Assembly: GCA_964462985.1 (NCBI GenBank)
Contig: CAYXAA010000014.1
Coordinates: forward strand, 1-64,000
Length of the DNA: 64,000 nt
Direction of reading: 5' to 3'
Source of the DNA: CAYXAA01 sp964462985
GTDB lineage: Bacteria; Pseudomonadota; Alphaproteobacteria; Rhizobiales; Stappiaceae
The notes under the pieces are model-generated. The model worked only from the letters and a program-made list of their open reading frames with translations, had not been told where the DNA came from and did no database searches. The translations under genes were made by a program, and so were the position numbers. The stretch's first letter is position 1, and the number at the start of each line of letters is the position of its first letter. Positions 11,140 through 20,357 of the stretch are shown here, piece by piece.

Positions 11140-11289
11140 GTTTCAGGGATAGCAGGCTGAGGCGGAGCGGTGCTGGCGGCGCCCCGAAACATGAAGCCAC
11201 CTCGAACCGGAGCCTGCGGCGAAAAGGCCTGCGGCTCGCCTGAAAAAGGCCTGGCAGACAGGGCGGAGCCCACTCCAACCGCCGCCGCG

Positions 11290-11338
11290 CCCCAAAACGC
11301 CGGCGGGGCCGCCGGCTTGTCGCCGGACGGCCCCGCCC
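11290..11338 (-). terminator. Hairpin terminator of the atp (F0) operon
   Basis: 15-bp GC-rich stem 11302-11316 / 11322-11337 with one bulged A (11327) and a TTGTC loop. On the minus strand it is followed by GGCGTTTTGGGG, giving a short U-run, so it fits the end of the atp operon (atpF stops at 11366). It also lies downstream of rnhB on the plus strand, where no U-run follows. Confidence 0.6.
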
Positions 11339-11365
11339 ACTGTTCCTGCAATGACGGGTGGAAGC

Positions 11366-11845
11366 TCAGTTCAGGCGGGCCCTCACGTCCTCGATGCTCT
11401 TGGCGAGGAGGTCGTCGGCGACCTTGTCCTTGACCTTGGCGGCGAGGATCGCTTCGGCCGCGGCGACGGCGATGTCGGTCGCCCTGGCGCGGACCTCGGC
11501 GAGCGCTTGGCCCTCGGCCTGCTCGATCTTGCGCTCGGCCGCCCTGGTGCGACGCTCGATCATCTCTTCCAGCGCCTGATTGGCCTCAATCGTCATGCGC
11601 TCGGCCTCGTGCCTGGCCTCGGCCACGATCGCCTCGGCCTCTTCTTCGGCCTCGTGGCGCTTGCGCTGATATTCGGCAAGAAGCGCCTGTGCCTCCTCGC
11701 GCAGCCTGCGCGCCTCCTCGAGCTCCTGGCGGATGGTGTCGGCACGGTTGTCGAGCGCAGCCCCGACCTTTCCCGGCACCTTGAGCCAGATGATCAGCGC
11801 GAAGAACAGGACGAGGCCGACCAGAGCCCAGAATGTCGCATCCAT
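11366..11845 (-). CDS. atpF: F0F1 ATP synthase subunit b
   Basis: 159 residues: one N-terminal membrane helix (about 4-22, F-W-A-L-V-G-L-V-L-F-F-A-L-I) then a long charged coiled coil. This is the peripheral stalk that holds F1 to F0. It is the last gene of the F0 operon, 10 bases after b'. GAGGG lies eight bases before the ATG. Having both b and b' is the alphaproteobacterial form. Confidence 0.95.
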   Translation of the reverse strand: MDATFWALVGLVLFFALIIWLKVPGKVGAALDNRADTIRQELEEARRLREEAQALLAEYQRKRHEAEEEAEAIVAEARHEAERMTIEANQALEEMIERRTRAAERKIEQAEGQALAEVRARATDIAVAAAEAILAAKVKDKVADDLLAKSIEDVRARLN

Positions 11846-11855
11846 CGTCGTGCCC

Positions 11856-12410
11856 TCACTTCATTGCCGCGTTGACGGCCTTGGTGAGGTCCGTCTTCGC
11901 CGGCGCCTTGCCGATCAGCGTCTCGACCAGTGCGGCAGTCGCTTCGCCAGCGATCTCGCCGACATGAGACAGCGCCTCGTCCTTGATGCTGGCGATGCGC
12001 TGCTCGGCCTCGGCGAGCTTGGCGTTCAGCTTCGCCTCCTCCGCGGCACGGCGCGCCTCGGCATCGGCCTTGAGCTTCTCGCGGGTTTCGCTGGCGATCG
12101 CGTGGGCGCGGTTGCGCGCTTCCGCAAGCGCCTGCTCGTATGCGGCGATCGCGACATCGGTTTCCTGCTTCAGCCGGTTGGCCTCTGCAAGATCGCCGGC
12201 GATCCGATCGCGCCGATCCTCCAGGATGCCGCCGATGCGCGGCAGCGCCACCTTGGTCATGATCCAGTAGAACAGGCCGAAGGTGATCGCGAGCCAGAGG
12301 AGCTGCGAAGGATAGGTCGTGCCGTCGAACGGCGGGAAGGAACCCGTGGCGTCCGCTCCGTGCGGCACCTCGGTTCCAGCAGTGGTTTCAGCGCCCTGTG
12401 GTGTCGCCAT
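11856..12410 (-). CDS. F0F1 ATP synthase subunit b'
   Basis: 184 residues. A Pro/Thr/Gly-rich N-terminal tail of about 30 residues precedes the membrane helix (L-L-W-L-A-I-T-F-G-L-F-Y-W-I) and a coiled coil. In Alphaproteobacteria b and b' form a heterodimeric stalk. The ATG at 12410 is chosen because GGAG lies six bases upstream; that GGAG is inside an earlier in-frame ATG (12422). The 175-base gap to atpE contains the hairpin at 12535-12555. Confidence 0.93.
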   Translation of the reverse strand: MATPQGAETTAGTEVPHGADATGSFPPFDGTTYPSQLLWLAITFGLFYWIMTKVALPRIGGILEDRRDRIAGDLAEANRLKQETDVAIAAYEQALAEARNRAHAIASETREKLKADAEARRAAEEAKLNAKLAEAEQRIASIKDEALSHVGEIAGEATAALVETLIGKAPAKTDLTKAVNAAMK

Positions 12411-12534
12411 ACCCGTCTCCATCGGCGCCGCGGACAGCGTGCGGAACTCGTCTGCGCCCTTGAAAGGCGTGGGCGGTTCCGGTGATCCGGCGCCATCAGT
12501 CAGTGACGCAGGCCGCCGTTACGGCCGTGCGACC

Positions 12535-12555
12535 GGAGCGCGATAGCCGCGCTCC
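12535..12555 (-). other. Stable hairpin between atpE and the b' gene
   Basis: Perfect 8-bp stem GGAGCGCG / CGCGCTCC with a five-base ATAGC loop, 31 bases after the atpE stop in a 175-base gap. No U-run follows, so it is not a standard terminator. It may protect or partly terminate the atpE message. Confidence 0.45.
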
Positions 12556-12585
12556 AGCCAAGTTCGCGTCGCTGTGCCGTCGAAA

Positions 12586-12813
12586 TCAGACGGCGAACAG
12601 GAGGAGCAGAGCCACCAGCAGCGAGAAGATGCCGAGCGCTTCCGTCACGGCGAAGCCGAAGATCAGGCGGCCGAACTGGCCGTCGGCGGCCGACGGGTTG
12701 CGCAGGGCACCGGCGAGATAGTTGCCGAAGATGCTGCCCAGACCGACGGCGGCGCCGCCCATTCCGAGGCAGGCGATGCCGGCACCGATGAACTTTGCTG
12801 CTTCAGCTTCCAT
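12586..12813 (-). CDS. atpE: F0F1 ATP synthase subunit c
   Basis: 75 residues forming two membrane helices. The first has a G-M-G-G-A-A-V-G-L-G-S-I-F-G packing motif. The second has the proton-carrying Glu58 in F-A-V-T-E-A-L. The polar loop R-N-P-S-A-A-D is normal. AAGGAG precedes the ATG. The protein forms the rotating c-ring and is needed in many copies per complex. Confidence 0.97.
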   Translation of the reverse strand: MEAEAAKFIGAGIACLGMGGAAVGLGSIFGNYLAGALRNPSAADGQFGRLIFGFAVTEALGIFSLLVALLLLFAV

Positions 12814-12887
12814 GACATGTGCTCCTTAAATGAGAGTGCAGCGACGATAGGCTCGGTCCCGCGCAGCACGCGGGACGATGGATGGGC

Positions 12888-13646
12888 TCAGTGGCTCGGA
12901 TGCAGAGCGTCGTTGAGATACATGCAGGTGAGGACGGTGAAAACGTAGGCCTGCAGCGCGGCGACCAGGAACTCAAGCGCTGTCAGCGCCACGGTCATGG
13001 CGAGCGGCAGGATCGAGGTGATGGGGCCGAGCAGGCCGAGACTCTCGCTGGCCGCCAGCGACACCACGAAGCCGGCGAAGACCTTCAGCGTGATATGGCC
13101 GGCCAGCATGTTGGCGAAGAGACGGACGGAGAGGCTGATCGGACGCGACAGGAACGAGATCACCTCGATCAACGTGACCAGCGGCACCAGCACGGCCGGC
13201 ACGCCTGCCGGAACGAACAGGTGGAAGAACTTCATTCCGTGCTTGGCCAGGCCGTAGACCACGACGATGCCGATCACCAGCATCGCCAGGGCAAAGGTGA
13301 CGATGATGTGGCTGGTGACGGTGAAGAAGTAGGGGAACATGCCGATGAGATTGGCCATCAGCACGAACATGAAGATCGAGAACACGAAGGGGAAGAACCG
13401 CATCCCCTCGTTGCCGGCCGAACTTCGCAAGGTACTCGCCACGAACTCGTAGCTCATTTCGGCGAGCGACTGCCAGCGCGTCGGCACAAGGCCCCGGCCG
13501 CTGGTCGACATGATGAGGAAGGCCGACGACACCGCAACGACCGCCACCATGAACAGCGCGGAATTGGTGAAGGAAAGATCCAGTCCCCCGACCTCGATCG
13601 GTATGATCCTGGTGATATGGAACTGATGGATCGGATCGTTCGCCAC
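12888..13646 (-). CDS. atpB: F0F1 ATP synthase subunit a
   Basis: 252 residues with several membrane helices. The essential Arg lies in S-L-S-V-R-L-F-A-N-M-L-A-G-H, and the last helices match the family. It forms the proton half-channels beside the c-ring. GTG 13646 is chosen because it gives the family N-terminus (M)-A-N-D-P-I-H-Q-F and has AGGGG about ten bases upstream; the frame continues to 13697 but that part is not conserved. Confidence 0.95.
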   Translation of the reverse strand: MANDPIHQFHITRIIPIEVGGLDLSFTNSALFMVAVVAVSSAFLIMSTSGRGLVPTRWQSLAEMSYEFVASTLRSSAGNEGMRFFPFVFSIFMFVLMANLIGMFPYFFTVTSHIIVTFALAMLVIGIVVVYGLAKHGMKFFHLFVPAGVPAVLVPLVTLIEVISFLSRPISLSVRLFANMLAGHITLKVFAGFVVSLAASESLGLLGPITSILPLAMTVALTALEFLVAALQAYVFTVLTCMYLNDALHPSH

Positions 13647-13709
13647 CGGGTCAGCCCCTCTGCTCGGTCTCTTTCGCGCACAACGATTGCGCGTCAACTG
13701 GTTGCAAGA

Positions 13710-14069
13710 CTATCCGTCGCGCCCCTTATCCCTCGGGTCGGCCACAAGGCCGGCGGACCGAAGCACATTGAGCACGCCCGCAACAAACCCCAACAGCAGG
13801 AACACAATCAGCCCGAATGGACTGGTGCCCAGGACGCTGTCGATCAACCAGCCCAGTCCACCGCCGACCAGAATGCCGGCGACGAATTCCGTCGACAGCC
13901 TCAGGGCCTGGGCGAACCCGGTCGCGTCGCTCTTCCGGCCGCGCCGTGCCGCCTTCTCGGCAGCACGCTTTTCGGCGAGAGATCGACCAAGCCGGTCCAT
14001 ACGCTCGGACAGTCCGGCTTCATCGGGCGTCTTTCCGCTCTTGTCACGCTCGAACTCGTCTGGAGACAT
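13710..14069 (-). CDS. atpI: ATP synthase accessory protein AtpI
   Basis: 119 residues: a charged N-terminal half and two membrane helices, with G-I-L-V-G-G-G-L-G-W-L-I-D typical of AtpI/AtpZ. It is thought to help c-ring assembly or Mg2+ supply. It is the first gene of the F0 operon, 63 bases before atpB. The operon promoter should lie in 14070-14283. Confidence 0.9.
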   Translation of the reverse strand: MSPDEFERDKSGKTPDEAGLSERMDRLGRSLAEKRAAEKAARRGRKSDATGFAQALRLSTEFVAGILVGGGLGWLIDSVLGTSPFGLIVFLLLGFVAGVLNVLRSAGLVADPRDKGRDG

Positions 14070-14238
14070 TCTGTCGTCGCCTCCGTCGATGTCGGCGGGA
14101 CCATAGATCGGACCTCAGCCCCCGAAGCCGGGCGCACAATAGTCGGCACCCCCTGCCCTGTCAAGGACGGGCCCGATAATCCTAAAGCACTGAAATTGTT
14201 AGATTTTGCGGTCCTGACAACGGACATTTCCACTGCCG

Positions 14239-14255
14239 GGCGCCTCTTCGGCGCC
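14239..14255 (-). other. Short hairpin after smc
   Basis: GGCGCC-TCTTC-GGCGCC, a 6-bp stem 29 bases downstream of the smc stop and upstream of atpI. There is no U-run. It may mark the 3' end of the smc message; the evidence is thin. Confidence 0.25.
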
Positions 14256-14283
14256 GTCAATTGTGCAAATGCGAAATCGCGCC

Positions 14284-17200
14284 TCAGACCGCTTCGAGGA
14301 ATCGTTCGGCCGTCTCGAGGTCGACCGACACCAGCTGCGACACACCGCGCTCGGCCATAGTGACGCCAAACAGGCGGTTCATCCGGGCCATGGTAATCGG
14401 ATTGTGGGTGATGACAACGAAACGGGTCTCGGTCCGGCCCGCCATGTCCTCCAACAGGTCGCAATAGCGCTCGACATTGGCGTCGTCGAGCGGGGCGTCG
14501 ACCTCATCGAGAACGCAGATCGGCGCCGGATTGGTCAGGAACACGGCAAAGATCAGCGCCATTGCCGTCAGTGCCTGCTCGCCGCCCGACAGCAGCGTCA
14601 TCGTCTGCGGCTTCTTGCCGGGCGGGCGGGCGACGATTTCCAGTCCGGCATCGAGAGGATCCTCAGCGTCGACGAGCTGCAGCTCGGCCGTGCCGCCGCC
14701 AAACAGGTGGGTGAACAGGCGCTGGAAATGGCCGTTCACCTCGTCGAAGGCCGCAAGCAGGCGCTCGCGCGCCTCGCGGTTCAGGTTGGAGATGCCGGTG
14801 CGCAGCCGCTTGATCGCTTCGACGAGGTCGTCGCGCTCGGTGACAAGCGTGTCGCGCTGGACCTCGACCTCGCGCATTTCCTCCTCCGCACGCAGGTTGA
14901 CGCCGCCGAGCCGCTCGCGCTCGGCCTTCAGCCGCTCCAACTTGCGGTCGACGCCGTCGGCGTCCGGCAGCGGCGCACCCTCCTTGAGCCCGGCAAGCTC
15001 GCGCAGTTCGGAGATCGGGATGTCGAGCGTCTCGTCGATCTGCCGCTCGATCTCCTGGCGCCGGGCGCGGGCGGCAGCCAGCCGCTCCTCGGTGCGGATC
15101 CGGTGTTCGCGCGCGGCGGAAAAGGCTTCCAGCGCGGACTTGGCCGACCGGTCGGCCTCGGCGAGCTCTGCTTCGGCGGCCGCCAGCGCATCGTCGGCGC
15201 GACCGCGCTCCTCCTCGGCGCGGGCGATCTCCGTCATCAGCTCGCGCCGCTTCAGCTCGATGTCCTCGGGCGCCTCCATCAGGGCAGCCCGTTCCTCCTC
15301 GGCCGCCTCGCGGCGGCCGCGCAGCACCTCGATCTGGGCTGCGGCGCCGGCGGCACGCTGGGTCCAGCTCGCCCGCTCGCGGGCGATGGCCTCCAGCCGG
15401 CGGTCCCGCATCTGGCGTTCGCGGGCGACGCCCTCCGCCGCAGCCTTTGCCTCTGCGAGGGCCGCGCGGGCGGACGCCACCTCGTCGCGCAGGTCGGCGA
15501 TGGCGCGGTCGAGCCCATCGGCAACCGGCAGTTCGTCCAGCGCTGCTTCCGCCTCCAGCACGGCCTCGCGGGCCTCGGCGATCTCCCCTTCCAGCCGGGT
15601 GACGGTGTCGGTGAGCGCGGTCCGGCGCGTCATCGCCTGGGCGAGCGCGCGCTCGGCAGCGGCGAAGGCTTCGCGAGCGGCGGTCGCCTGGCGCTGCGCC
15701 TCGCGGACATGGGCACGGGCGAGCTGCTCGGCGTCGCCGGCGCGGCGGGCGGTTTCCGCCGCCTCCTCGAGCGCTGCGCGCCGTGCCTCGACGGCGGCGC
15801 GCGCTGTCTCGATCTCCTCCTCAAGGGCCGCGAGGCGATTCTTCTGGGCGAGGCGCTGCGCGGCCGGGGTCGGCGCTTCGGCCGCAACGGTAAAGCCGTC
15901 CCAGCGCCACAGATCGCCATCGCGGCTGACGAGGCGCTGGCCGGGCCGCAGACGCGGCTGCAGGACCGGTCCCTGATCCCGGGCCACCAGACCGACCTGG
16001 GAAAGACGGCGGCGCAGTTCCGGCGGCGCAACGACATGGGCGGACAACGGCTCGGCGCCTCGCGGGAGCGGCGGATCTTCGGGCCCGATCTCGACCGCAC
16101 GCCAATGCACCGGAGCGGACGAATCGGCCGGAGCGTCCAGATCCTCGCCAAACGCTGCGCCCAATGCGGTTTCGAAGCCCGGGGCGACCGACACCGCCTC
16201 GACAATCGCCGCGGCGCCGCCAGCAGCATCGACGTTGAGGACCGCAGCAAGGGTTCGCGCCTCGGTCTCAACGCGCGACAACAGGCCCTCGGCCTCGCTC
16301 AGCGGGGTGCGGGCGGCATCGACGGCGGCACGGGCGGAGACCGATGCCTGTTCTGCCGTAAGCGCATTCTCCTCGGCGACGGCGAGCTCCTCTTCCGCGA
16401 GCTCCAGTCCGGCCCGAGCCTCCGAGCGTTCGGAGGCGGCGGCGATTTCGGCCTCGACGGCGGCGAGCGCCGCCTCGGCTTCGGCCATCTGGCCGGAGAG
16501 GCGGTCGGCGCGCGCACGATGATCCTGGGCGACCCGGGTGAGCTGCTGGCGACGGGCGGTGGCCTGGGCCTGTTCGTCGGCGAGCGCGGCAAGTCTGGCT
16601 TCGCGGTCGGCCACGACCGCTTCCGCCGCGGCGACACGCTCGTGCGCCGTCTCGGCCCGCTCGGCCTCCGCCTCGTTTTCGGCGCGAAGTTCCTCTTCCT
16701 CTGCGGCGAGAAGCGACAGATGCTCGCCGTTCTCGGCCACCATGCGCTCTTCACGCTCCAGATCCTGCGCAAGCTGGCTGAGCCGGCCGGTGAGGTCGGC
16801 GAGGCGATCGCGGATGCGCCGATCCTCGGCCTCCAGGTCGTTGCGGGCCAGCACCAGGCGCTGCAGCGCCGCGCCGGCGCGGGCGGCGGCATCGCGCCGC
16901 TCCGGCACCTTGTGTGCGGCGACGGCCTGGTCGCGCGCGGCGGCAGCCTGCGCGGCGGTGGCGGCGGCGAGGTCCCGTTCGGCCTCGGCGTCTTCCGCCT
17001 CTGCCCGCGTCAACAGGTCGCGGCCCTCGAGCCAGCGCAGGTAGTAGTGCGTCGCCTCGGTCTGGCGGATTTCGGCCGAAAGATTGCGGAAGCGGCTCGC
17101 CTGTCGGGCTTGGCGCCGCAGGCCGTCCAGCTGAAGCTCGATCTGACCGAGCACATCCTCCAGCCGCTCCAGATTCTGCTCGGCGCCGCGCAGGCGCAGC

Positions 17201-17742
17201 TCGGCCTCGTGACGGCGCGAATGCAAGCCTGAGATGCCAGCCGCCTCCTCAAGAATCAGGCGGCGCGACGTCGGCTTGGCGGAGATGAGCTCGCCGATCT
17301 GCCCCTGGCGCACCAGCGCCGGCGAGCGCGCACCCGTCGAGGCGTCGGCGAACAGGAGCTGAACGTCGCGGGCACGCACCTCCTTGCCGTTGATACGGTA
17401 GACGGACCCGGCCTCGCGCTCAATGCGCCGGGTGACCTCGAGAACATCGGAATCGTTGAAGCCCGGAGGGGCCGTGCGGGCGCTGTTGTCGAGGTAGAGC
17501 GTCACCTCGGCGGTGTTGCGGGCGGGGCGGTTGAGGCTGCCAGAGAAGATAACGTCGTCCATGCCGGACGCGCGCATGTTCTTGTAGGAGCTCTCGCCCA
17601 TGACCCAACGCAGGGCTTCGACGAGATTGGACTTGCCACAGCCGTTCGGGCCGACGACGCCGGTCAGCCCGTCGCCGATGACAAATTCCATCGGTTCGAC
17701 GAAGGACTTGAAGCCGAGGACACGCAGCCGGTTGAATTTCAT
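14284..17742 (-). CDS. smc: Chromosome segregation protein SMC
   Basis: 1152 residues, full length. Walker A G-P-N-G-C-G-K-S is at 31-38. Two very long Ala/Glu/Arg-rich coiled coils flank a hinge at about 500-650. The ABC signature L-S-G-G-E-Q is near 1051 and Walker B C-V-L-D-E-V-D near 1076. SMC compacts and segregates DNA with ScpA/ScpB, which are not in this window. It lies 57 bases after dsbA on the same strand. A 989-codon open frame on the opposite strand is only a shadow of the coiled coil codon bias. Confidence 0.97.
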   Translation of the reverse strand: MKFNRLRVLGFKSFVEPMEFVIGDGLTGVVGPNGCGKSNLVEALRWVMGESSYKNMRASGMDDVIFSGSLNRPARNTAEVTLYLDNSARTAPPGFNDSDVLEVTRRIEREAGSVYRINGKEVRARDVQLLFADASTGARSPALVRQGQIGELISAKPTSRRLILEEAAGISGLHSRRHEAELRLRGAEQNLERLEDVLGQIELQLDGLRRQARQASRFRNLSAEIRQTEATHYYLRWLEGRDLLTRAEAEDAEAERDLAAATAAQAAAARDQAVAAHKVPERRDAAARAGAALQRLVLARNDLEAEDRRIRDRLADLTGRLSQLAQDLEREERMVAENGEHLSLLAAEEEELRAENEAEAERAETAHERVAAAEAVVADREARLAALADEQAQATARRQQLTRVAQDHRARADRLSGQMAEAEAALAAVEAEIAAASERSEARAGLELAEEELAVAEENALTAEQASVSARAAVDAARTPLSEAEGLLSRVETEARTLAAVLNVDAAGGAAAIVEAVSVAPGFETALGAAFGEDLDAPADSSAPVHWRAVEIGPEDPPLPRGAEPLSAHVVAPPELRRRLSQVGLVARDQGPVLQPRLRPGQRLVSRDGDLWRWDGFTVAAEAPTPAAQRLAQKNRLAALEEEIETARAAVEARRAALEEAAETARRAGDAEQLARAHVREAQRQATAAREAFAAAERALAQAMTRRTALTDTVTRLEGEIAEAREAVLEAEAALDELPVADGLDRAIADLRDEVASARAALAEAKAAAEGVARERQMRDRRLEAIARERASWTQRAAGAAAQIEVLRGRREAAEEERAALMEAPEDIELKRRELMTEIARAEEERGRADDALAAAEAELAEADRSAKSALEAFSAAREHRIRTEERLAAARARRQEIERQIDETLDIPISELRELAGLKEGAPLPDADGVDRKLERLKAERERLGGVNLRAEEEMREVEVQRDTLVTERDDLVEAIKRLRTGISNLNREARERLLAAFDEVNGHFQRLFTHLFGGGTAELQLVDAEDPLDAGLEIVARPPGKKPQTMTLLSGGEQALTAMALIFAVFLTNPAPICVLDEVDAPLDDANVERYCDLLEDMAGRTETRFVVITHNPITMARMNRLFGVTMAERGVSQLVSVDLETAERFLEAV

Positions 17743-17799
17743 GGCCGCGCCCTCGCCCTGCCAACCGGCCAGCGCGGAGCGCCGCCGCGGAACGCGACG

Positions 17800-18435
17800 C
17801 TAAAGATGCTTGGCGAGGGCCTGATCCAGCTCGTCAACCGTGAGGGCTCCGGTCTCCTTCGTCCCGTTGACGAAGAATGTCGGGGTCGAATTGACGCCGA
17901 ACTCATTCGACGCCCGATCCCGGCTGGCATTGATTCCGTCGAGCACCTCCTGATTCGTCAAGCAGGCGTCGAAGCTTTCCTGTGTAAATCCGAGCTGCTT
18001 GGCAAAATCAAGCAGTGAGTTGTAGGGATCGTTGGTGAAGGCCCACGTCCTCTGCTTTTCAAACAGGGTGTCGACGGTGTCGAAATACTTGTCTTCCGGC
18101 ATGCAGCGCGCCAGCATGAAGGCGGCAAGCGCGACCGGATCAAGTGGAAATTCGCGGAAGATGAACCGCACCTTGCCGGTGTCGATATACTCTTTCTTGA
18201 GATGCGGATAAGTGTTCATGTGGAAATTGGCGCAATGCCCACAGGTCATCGACGCGTATTCCACGACTGTGACCGGGGCATCGGCCGACCCGAGAATCTT
18301 GTCCGGAAGGCTGCCGGGTGTCAGCAACGCCGCGGTGTCGACCGTCTGTGCCTGGGCAGGGCCGGTCATCGGCAGGAAAGCCACGGCGGAAACGGCGGCA
18401 GCGCCGTAGAGGAACTGTCTGCGGGTCGAAATCAC
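17800..18435 (-). CDS. Tat-exported DsbA-family thiol:disulfide oxidoreductase
   Basis: 211 residues. The signal S-T-R-R-Q-F-L plus a hydrophobic stretch to A-Q-A-Q indicates Tat export. The thioredoxin fold holds the active site C-G-H-C (Cys65, Cys68) and the cis-Pro in S-T-P-T-F-F-V-N-G. It oxidises or isomerises periplasmic disulfides. GTG 18435 is chosen because AGGAAGG lies five bases upstream. It is followed by smc, an arrangement seen in many Rhizobiales. Confidence 0.9.
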   Translation of the reverse strand: MISTRRQFLYGAAAVSAVAFLPMTGPAQAQTVDTAALLTPGSLPDKILGSADAPVTVVEYASMTCGHCANFHMNTYPHLKKEYIDTGKVRFIFREFPLDPVALAAFMLARCMPEDKYFDTVDTLFEKQRTWAFTNDPYNSLLDFAKQLGFTQESFDACLTNQEVLDGINASRDRASNEFGVNSTPTFFVNGTKETGALTVDELDQALAKHL

Positions 18436-18584
18436 GGATGCCTTCCTATTCAGCGGGCGTGAACTGGTACGAGATGTGGACCGTAAGCGTCCGTCCGTCA
18501 ACGGAACAAACGAATTATGGCAAGAATCGGCGGCGCGCGAATAACAGCGCGGTCAATCTGGCGTTACCGCCCAATGCCGGCGGG

Positions 18585-19112
18585 TCAGCGGTTGCGGGCG
18601 ACGACGGCGCGGCCGAGGCGCGACAGGGCTTCGCGCAGGCGGGGATTGGTGACGGGCGCGACCTTGGCCTCGATCTCGGCTTCCTCGCTAGGGCTGAGCG
18701 GTCGCAGGACCGGTCGCAGACGGCGGCGGGGAGGCTGAACCGGGCGTTGCATGATCCTGATCCGGCCGACCGCGGCCCAGCCGAAGAAGCCGTTGATGCG
18801 CTCGATCACCTGCGGCAGGTCGTGGCTAAGAAACAGCGCGGTGGCGCCGTCCGTGTGAACGACCAGCGTGGCAGGTTCAGGCTCCTCGGACCGGCCGCTG
18901 CGCGGCCAGATCAGGCGTTCGGGCCGCACACGCTCGCCGTACCGCTCGCCAACGATGTCGGGCCAGTCGGCGATAAGATCGGCCGTGGCAAATCCACGCC
19001 GGCGGCACGCCGGGTCCATCATCTTTCCGATCAGGTCACCGAGCGGCCTTGCCCGCACCGGGCGCAGGCGTTCCGGCAGATCCGTTTCGGAATTGGTTCG
19101 AATTTCGTCCAT
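18585..19112 (-). CDS. DciA-like protein (DUF721)
   Basis: 175 residues. The N-terminal about 100 residues match DUF721, with L-I-A-D-W-P-D-I-V-G-E-R-Y and T-L-V-V-H-T-D-G-A-T-A. DciA loads the replicative helicase DnaB in bacteria without DnaC. The Arg/Pro-rich C-terminus is variable. It sits divergently next to mutY and upstream of dsbA-smc, a conserved neighbourhood. The role as helicase loader is by family, not shown here. Confidence 0.85.
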   Translation of the reverse strand: MDEIRTNSETDLPERLRPVRARPLGDLIGKMMDPACRRRGFATADLIADWPDIVGERYGERVRPERLIWPRSGRSEEPEPATLVVHTDGATALFLSHDLPQVIERINGFFGWAAVGRIRIMQRPVQPPRRRLRPVLRPLSPSEEAEIEAKVAPVTNPRLREALSRLGRAVVARNR

Positions 19113-19273
19113 TGCAGTTCAGCTGATCGCGCTTTTGCGCCGAAAACATGACGATACCGGGATTCGTCCACAGCGGAATGACGTCCGGGGCTGGTATTGG
19201 GCCTTTCTCCTTGCCGGCGCGGGCCGGCGGCGACTAACGCTGGGAGACAATCCGGCCGGCTGATCCATTAACG

Positions 19274-20341
19274 ATGCCTTCCAGACCAGACCCGCTCGTC
19301 CTGCTTTCCTGGTACGACCGCAGCGCCCGCAGGCTGCCGTGGCGGGTGCTGCCTGAGGCCCGCGCCGCCGGCGTCGTACCCGATCCCTACCGGGTGTGGC
19401 TGTCCGAGGTCATGCTGCAGCAGACCACGGTGCAGGCGGTGAAGGGTTATTTCGAGGCTTTCGTCGGGCGCTGGCCGACAGTGGCAGACCTTGCCGCAGC
19501 CGACGAGGCAGAGGTGATGAAGGCCTGGGCCGGGCTCGGCTACTATTCGCGGGCGCGAAACCTGAAGAAGTGCGCAGAAGCGGTCGCAGAGAGGTTCGGC
19601 GGCGCGTTTCCCGATGACGAAAACCGGCTGAAGACGCTGCCGGGGATCGGCAGCTACACTGCCGCAGCGATCGCCGCGATCGCCTTCGACCGTCCGGCGG
19701 CCGTCGTCGACGGCAATGTCGAACGGGTCGTCACACGACTTTACGCGATCGAAACGCCGCTGCCGGAGGCAAAGCCAGAGATCAGGCGCCGGATGGCGGC
19801 GCTGACGCCGGAAGACCGGCCGGGCGATTTCGCGCAGGCCGTGATGGATCTCGGTGCGACGATCTGCACGCCGAAGCGCCCAGCGTGCGCCCTGTGCCCG
19901 TGGATGGATGGCTGCGCCGGCCGGGTGGCCGGGATCGCCGAGATGCTGCCGCGCAAGGCGGCCAAGGCAGCAAAGCCGACGCGGCGGGGCATGGCGTTCG
20001 TCGCCGTGCGTTCCGATGGCGCGGTGCTGCTCAGGCGCCGGCCGCCGAAAGGCCTGCTTGGCGGCATGAGCGAGCCCCCCACCGGACCCTGGGGCCCAGA
20101 GGCGCCGATCGACGACCTCTCGCTCGCCCCGCTTGCGCTGTCCTGGCGCAGGTGTCCGGTGCCGGTGCGGCACACGTTCACGCATTTCCATCTGGAGATG
20201 ACGGTGTGGCGCGGCGAGGCCCCCGCTGCCCTTCCCGCCCCGGCAGAGCACTGGTGGTCGCCGCGGGACGCCCTCGCGGGCGAGGCGCTGCCGACGGTCA
20301 TGAAGAAGGCGGTTGCCGCCGGGCTGGACGCAGGAGGCTAG
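19274..20341 (+). CDS. mutY: A/G-specific adenine glycosylase
   Basis: 355 residues. The HhH-GPD domain has catalytic Glu45 in S-E-V-M-L-Q-Q-T, the helix-hairpin-helix L-P-G-I-G-S-Y-T-A and Asp146 in V-V-D-G-N-V. The [4Fe-4S] loop C-x6-C-x2-C-x5-C is at 198-214. A C-terminal NUDIX-like domain recognises 8-oxoG. It removes adenine mispaired with 8-oxoguanine. It converges on amn with 16 bases between. Confidence 0.96.
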   Translation: MPSRPDPLVLLSWYDRSARRLPWRVLPEARAAGVVPDPYRVWLSEVMLQQTTVQAVKGYFEAFVGRWPTVADLAAADEAEVMKAWAGLGYYSRARNLKKCAEAVAERFGGAFPDDENRLKTLPGIGSYTAAAIAAIAFDRPAAVVDGNVERVVTRLYAIETPLPEAKPEIRRRMAALTPEDRPGDFAQAVMDLGATICTPKRPACALCPWMDGCAGRVAGIAEMLPRKAAKAAKPTRRGMAFVAVRSDGAVLLRRRPPKGLLGGMSEPPTGPWGPEAPIDDLSLAPLALSWRRCPVPVRHTFTHFHLEMTVWRGEAPAALPAPAEHWWSPRDALAGEALPTVMKKAVAAGLDAGG

Positions 20342-20357
20342 GCCCGACCGTGCGCCG

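Noticed and set aside
12882..14360. 492-codon plus-strand frame opposite atpB/atpI
   Set aside because: Shadow of the atp genes; it crosses the operon promoter and has no recognisable domain.
14263..17232. 989-codon open frame on the plus strand opposite smc
   Set aside because: It is a GC-codon shadow of the SMC coiled coil, with no ribosome site and low-complexity Gly/Arg/Leu composition. smc itself has clear motifs.
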